Assembly: GCA_030272585.1 (NCBI GenBank)
Contig: BSYQ01000008.1
Coordinates: forward strand, 5,580,001 to 5,644,000
DNA from: Bryopsis sp. KO-2023
Taxonomy: Eukaryota > Chlorophyta > Ulvophyceae > Bryopsidales > Bryopsidaceae
Direction of reading: 5' to 3'
Length of the DNA: 64,000 bases
The position numbers and the translations under genes are program-made. This document shows positions 57,928 to 64,000 of this stretch, piece after piece (positions within the stretch are counted from its first letter, which is position 1; every line of letters begins with the position of its first letter). The notes under the pieces were generated by a model. The model did not search any database. It saw only the letters and a program-made list of their open reading frames with translations, and was not told the origin of the DNA.

Positions 57928-60435
57928 GCTAGGGTCCAGTGGTTTCCTTTCGCCAGGCAAAGTATCAATTGACATGATTTGTTGGTTTTGGTGGTGTTGT
58001 GGGCTTGTCCTCAGGAGATGTGGTGTTTTGAGGGGGGGGTAACAGATTCTTTTTTGCCACCATTTATTGCCACATTGTCGTGGCTGTTTCGTGCTGGATG
58101 GAGACTGAGGGGGGTCAAGAATGGCTTTCCAAATTTTTGGACAACTTTTCGTACCCTGCACACCCTTGTTTTTCTTTTCGATCCTTTTTTTATACAGAAT
58201 GCATGTATTTTGTGAATGTGGCTTTGACAAACTGTAACAACCCCACGCAAGGATCTCTTGGTTTCTGATGGTGGAGAAATCAAAACGAAGTGGTTTGGAA
58301 ATGAAAATGTCATAGGTCCACCCAGATCTGAAAACTACCAAATGGTTGATCATATATTTGGTCGAATGAAATTCGATTGTCGTGCCAATGGAGAGATTAT
58401 TATAAGCAGGAATGGAAAAGTGCGAGGTCGGTGTATGGAATTCGAACTAAATTTTTGGTCCACAGTAGGAAAGACATTTCAACATCCCACCAGATGCATG
58501 GGCACCAGAATAAGTTTTTTCAGTCAATAAAAATTAAAAACGATTGCTGGAAGGACCAGCTGTGAATCCTTTTTGGCTTGAACTGTCAGATCTTTTGAAA
58601 CCTGTGATACGATATCCGAGGTTTCACTCTTGGAGTGCCTATTTTCCCCTCTTCTCATATTACATTCTGGCCGTTTTCTCCAACTCAAGAAGGACTTGCA
58701 TTGAAATTGAAGAAGGAATTCTCCTTTACATCTCAATATTCGTCCTTGATCTCCTCTGTTCCCAATATTACCCAACTAGTGATCTTTGACCGATCGGTTA
58801 CCGAAATTGACAGGTTGGCGTTTCACAAGAAGCAGGGTTTGAAATCAATGCTCATCCATCCCATCTCTGCATGCCATGACTGACCACTGCTGCCAAGTCA
58901 ATGTTTCTTCATTACAACTGATTCTGGGACACTGTGTAATAAATTTGATGGGGAAAATAATCAGCAAACTCGTTTGGATTAGGATGTGGGGTAGACAACC
59001 CTGTTTCCCCACCCACACGATGCTTGTCTTGCTTTAGAAAACAACAGGTACTTTTAATGGGTGGCAATTGACAAATCACACTTCCCCAATATCAACAGCT
59101 TAAACTCAGATCTGGAATATCCCTATCGGGAACAAATATATGATCAACCCTGTTCGAATGCACCAAATCAGGGAAGAGGTCCGTTTCCTCAAAACATCCA
59201 CAATTCATTTTGTTTTCTAATGCAACAAGGACCTCCGCCATATTCCATACAACTGAACACATTTTTTCCAGAGGAGCTCAATCGATCATCGCCATCCATA
59301 TATAAAACACCCCATCATCATGGCTGCAATATCCATTTTTTTCTCTTTCCCCACTACTTGAGCAAAATCAAACCTTTCATTAGTATGGGGAAATGCACAC
59401 TCTTCGTGGATTGCATCTCTTCAGCCCTCTTTTTTGACATGGGGAAAACTTGAAGAAGAAAAAAAGATACCATAATTGGACCCCCATCTGAAACTGCCTC
59501 TTTGCATGGTGCCCTTGCTCCATTTGATTATTTCTTCTTTTTCCAAATCTCAACCAGAAGTGATTTTTTTTCTCCAGCGAATGCCTGGTGGGTGTCCTCT
59601 CCCTTCAAGAATTGATTTCCCAGCGTCGCACTCCAATAGGTCAATCTAAAACACCACCATCTTTTCGTAGACCCAACCATGCAGCAAATGGATATCTCCG
59701 CTCGTCTTTTCAATATCCACCCCGCCAAAAGTGCTTTCCATTGTTCCATTTTTCTCTCTTGCACCAAATATCGACGAGAAGATTTCAACCAGGATTGGCC
59801 ACCGCACAGGGGACGCCCCCCCCCCCCCCCCAAAGAAAATAATACCTGCAGATGACTGCTGGATTTTCCTTTGGGAAATATTTTTCCTCGCTCGGTCCTG
59901 GAGTACAGGACCGCCCATCCAAAAATAAACACCACCACAACTTCCATACCCCACTCTACACAGCATGTACTTTTTTTTTCAAGTCCCTTTTCTATAATGT
60001 TGAAAAGACCCATGTCAGTCCTCCAGAAGCGCAAAAAAAACCTCCAAAAATCGATGCTCTCCCCTCGACAGTTCAAATATCAAAGAAAAAATAAGTCAAT
60101 TTTTGGTGGGGACTATGAATACAAGGAAATAAACAAATTCCACAGGTACATTTTTTTTTTGATTTCCAAGGTACTGATGAAAACCATTAGAGTTTCGTTT
60201 TTCCACCTCGATTGATAAAAGTTTCCCACTGTTTTTTTTTTGTCGATCCAAAATCTTCCTCCCAAACAAGGAGACCAGCTCCATGAAGTCCCTCCCTAAA
60301 CTACCACTTGATGATTGAAATGAAATTCATTTTTGGTGCTTGAAAATAAAAATACAAAGGACTCACTTCTAGTGTACACAATTCTTTGTTTGATGGTACT
60401 GTCGATAGTAACCCTAGCAACTCTTTTTTTTTTTT
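57928..60435. other. Intergenic, with unresolved minus-strand exon-like segments
   Basis: No gene is supported. A minus-strand segment at about 59898-59846 between a CCAG acceptor and a CAG|GTATT donor reads PSEEKYFPKENPAVICR, and 59810-59560 is open in two frames, so parts of an unrecognised minus-strand gene may lie at 59.5-60.1 kb. The rest is AT-rich with homopolymer tracts (a long C run near 59817). Confidence 0.4.
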
Positions 60436-61025
60436 TTTGCCACCAAATAATGGTGGCTTTTCCCCATTTTTGTTTCTTTTTTCGCACCACCTGGTGTTTT
60501 TTATCTTTTCCCATTCCCCATCAGAAAGCACCAAACACTGGTGTTTTTTCTCATCTAGTTCCCCCTATTTTTCAGCCCCCCAAATTGGTGTTTTCCACCC
60601 CGGTTTAATAATATTTTCGACACTATGCAGTGGTGGCGTTCACTTTTTTTTTTTTCTTTTCTACCATCAACATAATGCTTCCCCCACTTTTGTCTTTTGT
60701 CTTTTTTTCAACACCAAATACTGGTGTGCTATTTTTCATCCATTTTTTTTTCATTTTTCCGCACCGAAACGTAGGTGCTTTTTTCCAGCTAATTTTTTTT
60801 CCCTACAGCGAAAACAAAATACTTTTTCCCTGATTTTGTTTTTCTTTTTTAACACCAAACAGTGGTGTGTTTTTCTAATTTTTTTTTTTTCTTTTTCTCC
60901 CAACACCAGACATGGTGGGGATTTTTCAAACTTTCTTTCTTTTCTTCCTTTTCTGGTTTTAGCACTATTCAGTGGTACTTTTTTTTTTCTTTCTTTTTCT
61001 AAACACCTTACATTGGTGTTTCTTC
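60436..61025 (+). repeat. Degenerate tandem array of short hairpins with T tracts
   Basis: About eleven imperfect palindromes of the form CACCAAA-N-ACTGGTG recur at intervals of about 41-59 bp, with two double-length gaps. Examples are CCACCAAATAATGGTGG (60438), CACCAAACACTGGTG (60529), ACACCAAATACTGGTGT (60711), ACACCAAACAGTGGTGT (60852) and ACACCTTACATTGGTGT (61003). Each is followed by TTTTT or longer and separated by C/T-rich spacer. Arm bases change in pairs (CACC/GGTG, CACT/AGTG, GCACC/GGTGC), so pairing is preserved while sequence drifts. Confidence 0.75.
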
Positions 61026-62131
61026 TTTTTTGCCCCTCTAAGATTTTCTTGAAACAAATCCCCCCCTGGGAAAACTCCCAAATCACCCCTCAATATTGAA
61101 ATGAAAGCCATTGTCGATCCAGGCCTCATAGAAATACAAATGAAATGCAAAGGTTTCTTTTTCTTTTTTTTGCAGTGCCTTTTTTCCTATTTGGAGGGGA
61201 TCGACTATCCCATCAGTGAATATCCTTCTCCACCCCAAAACAACACTGGTTTTTTTGTTGTTTTTAGTTTGCTTTTTTTCCGGCCCACAATGTAGACTCC
61301 TTGTTCTTTTTTTCGTCCCCTTTTCCCAATTTCCCAACAGAATTGAAAGCCTTTCTGTCGAGAGCATATATGCGCAGCCACTGCACTTCCATGTATAAAC
61401 AAAAGAAATGAAAGATTTTCCAACCAGGCCTCCTAGACAATTCAGCTCGGAGCCGAACCACCATATTTCCATCACAAGGCAGTTTTTTTTTTCTTTCAAT
61501 CAATTTTTATGCCCTTCTGCCCTGGCCTTAGTTATCCATCTCTCTCTCTCCCTGTTTTTTTTTGTTTTTTTGTTTTTTATGTTCCTCTTTTTTTCATTTT
61601 TCGATTTTTCACCTGTTTTTCTCTCAAAGTGGCTGATTTTTTTTTCGTCGAGCCTTCAATGTAATCGCTCGATTCTCGTTCATCTGTGAAGTGGCGCACA
61701 ATAGTCTTTCCGCCACTCCTTCTCCACAGATATACCTTGAAAAACCACACACACACACATCTTAGCAAAAATAATCCAAAATATTTTGTCTGGATCATCT
61801 AAAATGTTCAAACCTTTTGCACCAAGGCAAAAATCGACTCAACAATCCAACTGCAACAGCAGTTACATACATTCAATCCAAAAAATATATTATATATTAT
61901 TATTACATATTGTATCCACTTTGTGCATACCTGCATATAGTCCCGCAGAACGCCCCGCCTCTCCTCTTTGTAGGGGGTCTTTTTTTTTTCCACTGGCCGC
62001 CTGCTTCAGCCAATCTTTTATGAACATATATATGTACATATTAAATTGAGCTTCCTGGGCAACGGCATTCCTGGCAGGGACGTATTTTCTTGGTGGCCTT
62101 TTTTCCCATGCCAGCCGTTGCCTCCACCCAA
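61026..62131. other. Non-coding 3' flank
   Basis: AT-rich strip to the left of the minus-strand gene below, with poly-T tracts, a CA microsatellite near 61747 and TA-rich sequence near 61885. It probably includes that gene's 3' UTR. No coding signal was seen. Confidence 0.5.
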
Positions 62132-63741
62132 TCAGTCAGACTCGGCGTAGGAAATTTTGGCCGAAGCCTTCCTAGCCGGCTGTCTTCTGGTGGGCTCCCT
62201 CTTTGGAGTCTCCACCTTCTTTTTCTCCCTCCTTCCTCCCCTCTTGTTCGCTGGCCCATTGCTGGGCTCAGCTTCCTCCTCCTGCAAGCACCGGTCGTCC
62301 ATCGAAAGAAAAATCAGCTAAATTCAGAGGCATTCATCGAATCACCAGAATTTGTCACCACAAGTCAACAAATCAGTCGGGTGAGAAACAATCGATCCGC
62401 TATTCATGTGTTTCACCCATATGTGCAAAAGAATGCAACAACTTGATAATTTACAGTCTATGGACACAAGATAATTAATCAAACAGATTAACCACATGTC
62501 AGACAGGAGAACCATTTGATTGATGCTTGGACAGATCTCCTCAAATTCATCAAAATTAATGCAACAGCTTCAGCCCCCTCCCCCCCACACACATTATTGC
62601 ACAGCTCAGGTCAACATTACACACACTGCAAGAAAACCCACACAGACCCAATGCAAAGCCTGAAAGGTTCTATAACAATTTTATGCACTCAACATCACAT
62701 GACCACACCAGAGCCAATCCGACATTCTGTGTTTTGCACTCGTCCTACCTCGGGATCATCCTCCGCCTTTTTCTTGGCGTCCTCCCTCTTGATTCTTCGG
62801 AGCGCCCGGCGGAATGTGGAGAGGCTGCCACGGGTGTAGCCCGGCTCCTTCAGATGATCCCGCCCCCAGTTGAAGACCGCTCGTCGCCTGGGGACGACCA
62901 CACCTGCAGTCGAGAGAATCAGGGGGAAGCCACTCAGATGCAGACATATTTCATTTTCTTGTCCATCATTACATAAGCATTGTTCAGATCTCCATCACTC
63001 ATATGCATGGTGGACAGGCTACAGGAGGTTTCAGCCAGGATGCACTGGGCTGGTTAATCATCATTGGACAGTCATGCTGGGAAAGAGAATCACCCCATGT
63101 GAACTGTGACACTGTTTGAATCATGGCATGGAGCCATGTTGGACATGGTCCGAGTGCATGCATGCATGAATGGATGAATGCATGCATCAGATATGATGTT
63201 ATTCTGAGTATAAGAGGCTGAAAACAAGCAATTAGAGTCCATTACAAGGTCAACTGCACTTACTTGACACCACAACGTCGTTCGCATCCATGTCTTCCCC
63301 CATCAGGGATTCAACCCCTGAGGAGTCTGACGTGGTGCAGTCGCTGTGGGCCGCGGCGATCGCCCCCTTGAGCCTCTTGCAGCTCTTGAGCGTCTCCTCG
63401 TCCACCTGCTCCCGGTGCTTCCTTTTCCTTGGGCTCAACTCGGCTGGCGAGGCCTTGAGTTTTTTGCCGTCCGGACAGAGAGCATCACCATCCCCATTCG
63501 TGGGCTTCCTCTTCCTTGATGGCCCGGCTGGGGGTTCTTCTTCATCTGCTCCCCCAGCCTCGGATGTTGATGGTGAGGGTTCCAGGTCTGACCCGAAACC
63601 CCCGGGAGCGTCATGATCTGCACCCAACTCAACCCTGGATGGTTGAGCCGGTGCCTCATCGCCACCGCCGACCGACAATTTCACCTCCGAAGAGGCTGTG
63701 TTGGCAGGAGCCCACCGGGTGAGCCTATCCCAGGCACCAAC
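62132..63741 (-). CDS. 3' part of a gene for a basic, probably nuclear protein (partial)
   Basis: Three exons in phase, 63741-63264, 62903-62749 and 62281-62132, encode 259 residues plus the stop. The gene continues upstream, since 63741 is an acceptor (TTTCAG|GTTGG) and no start was found. The first part is acidic and Pro/Ser-rich with basic clusters that look like nuclear localisation signals (PSRKRKP, SPRKRKHRE). The second exon has a compact basic segment, RRRAVFNWGRDHLKEPGYTR, then FRRALRRIKREDAKKK. The last exon is again Lys/Arg-rich and ends KISYAESD. A DNA- or chromatin-binding role is likely from composition. No domain is recognised. Confidence 0.7.
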
Positions 63742-64000
63742 CTGAAACAGCCCAACAACAGAGTGAAATACTTGGGAGTAGACATGGATTTCACCGCTGC
63801 ACAATATTCCCTGTGGGAGTGTCCAATTGTACTCTAATCCAATCGCATGCATTCCATGCACATTGACATTGACATCCTCCTGTTCTTTTCAGAAAAATGT
63901 CATGCATGCAAACACATCCACAATAATCTGCACATGAATATATATCACACATGAATATTGCCAAATAAAAATGCCCCCCAGAAAATGTGAATGATGCATT
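63742..64000. other. Upstream intron of the partial gene
   Basis: Probably intron, possibly with a small exon near 63930-63885 after a minus-strand TTCATGTGCAG acceptor. This is not supported well enough to call. Confidence 0.35.

Noticed and set aside
57583-58353. 256-codon minus-strand ORF
   Set aside because: It is antisense to the last exon of the methyltransferase-riboflavin kinase gene and shows no protein features of its own.
60436-61025. CRISPR-like array
   Set aside because: The repeats are palindromic but variable, spacers are low-complexity C/T-rich, and the DNA is eukaryotic nuclear; there are no cas genes.

Overview
The window is nuclear DNA of a green alga, and a streptophyte alga fits best. 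A split nuclear rbcS gene encodes a small subunit with the long betaA-betaB loop typical of green algae. Several other genes have plant orthologues: a ferredoxin-like plus metallo-beta-lactamase protein, a mitochondrial-type TatB, an expansin-like protein and a plastid-type rhodanese. Genes carry many short spliceosomal introns, and introns and spacers are rich in poly-T, poly-A and long G or C tracts. No species is assigned. Exon models were built by hand from the six frames, canonical splice sites and phase agreement; most splice coordinates should be good to within one or two bases.

Layout. 1-9.5 kb: two Ty3/gypsy (chromovirus-type) fossils in opposite orientation. The plus-strand one carries a long extra ORF after its chromodomain; the minus-strand one holds a 465-bp hAT-like MITE with a tRNA-like core. 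9.5-11.5 kb: unassigned, one 200-codon ORF. 11.6-17.5 kb: a divergent pair, a TrmL-type tRNA 2'-O-methyltransferase (minus) and an F-box gene (plus). 20-29 kb: three minus-strand tandem paralogues of an unrecognised protein. The third is a complete, phase-consistent 10-exon, 353-codon model. Each paralogue has a nearly identical 0.46-kb inverted-repeat element upstream of its second exon, and a diverged direct repeat flanks the whole array. 30.3-32.6 kb: 4Fe-4S/MBL-fold protein. 36-48 kb: plus-strand genes for an expansin-like protein, a rhodanese, rbcS and a secretory ankyrin protein built mostly as one repeat per exon. 50-55.1 kb: minus-strand genes for a coiled-coil protein, TatB and a 76-residue membrane protein. 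55.2-57.9 kb: a methyltransferase-riboflavin kinase fusion, divergent from the 76-residue gene across only 84 bp. 60.4-61.0 kb: an unusual array of imperfect hairpins, each followed by a T tract. 62.1-63.7 kb: the 3' part of a gene for a basic, probably nuclear protein.

Together the host genes serve chloroplast and mitochondrial functions (carbon fixation, flavin metabolism, sulfur or thiol chemistry, tRNA modification, twin-arginine transport), but they do not form one pathway. The strongest novelty candidates are the tandem paralogue array with its recurrent inverted-repeat insert, the hairpin array, the fused methyltransferase-riboflavin kinase, and the extra ORF downstream of the chromovirus integrase.
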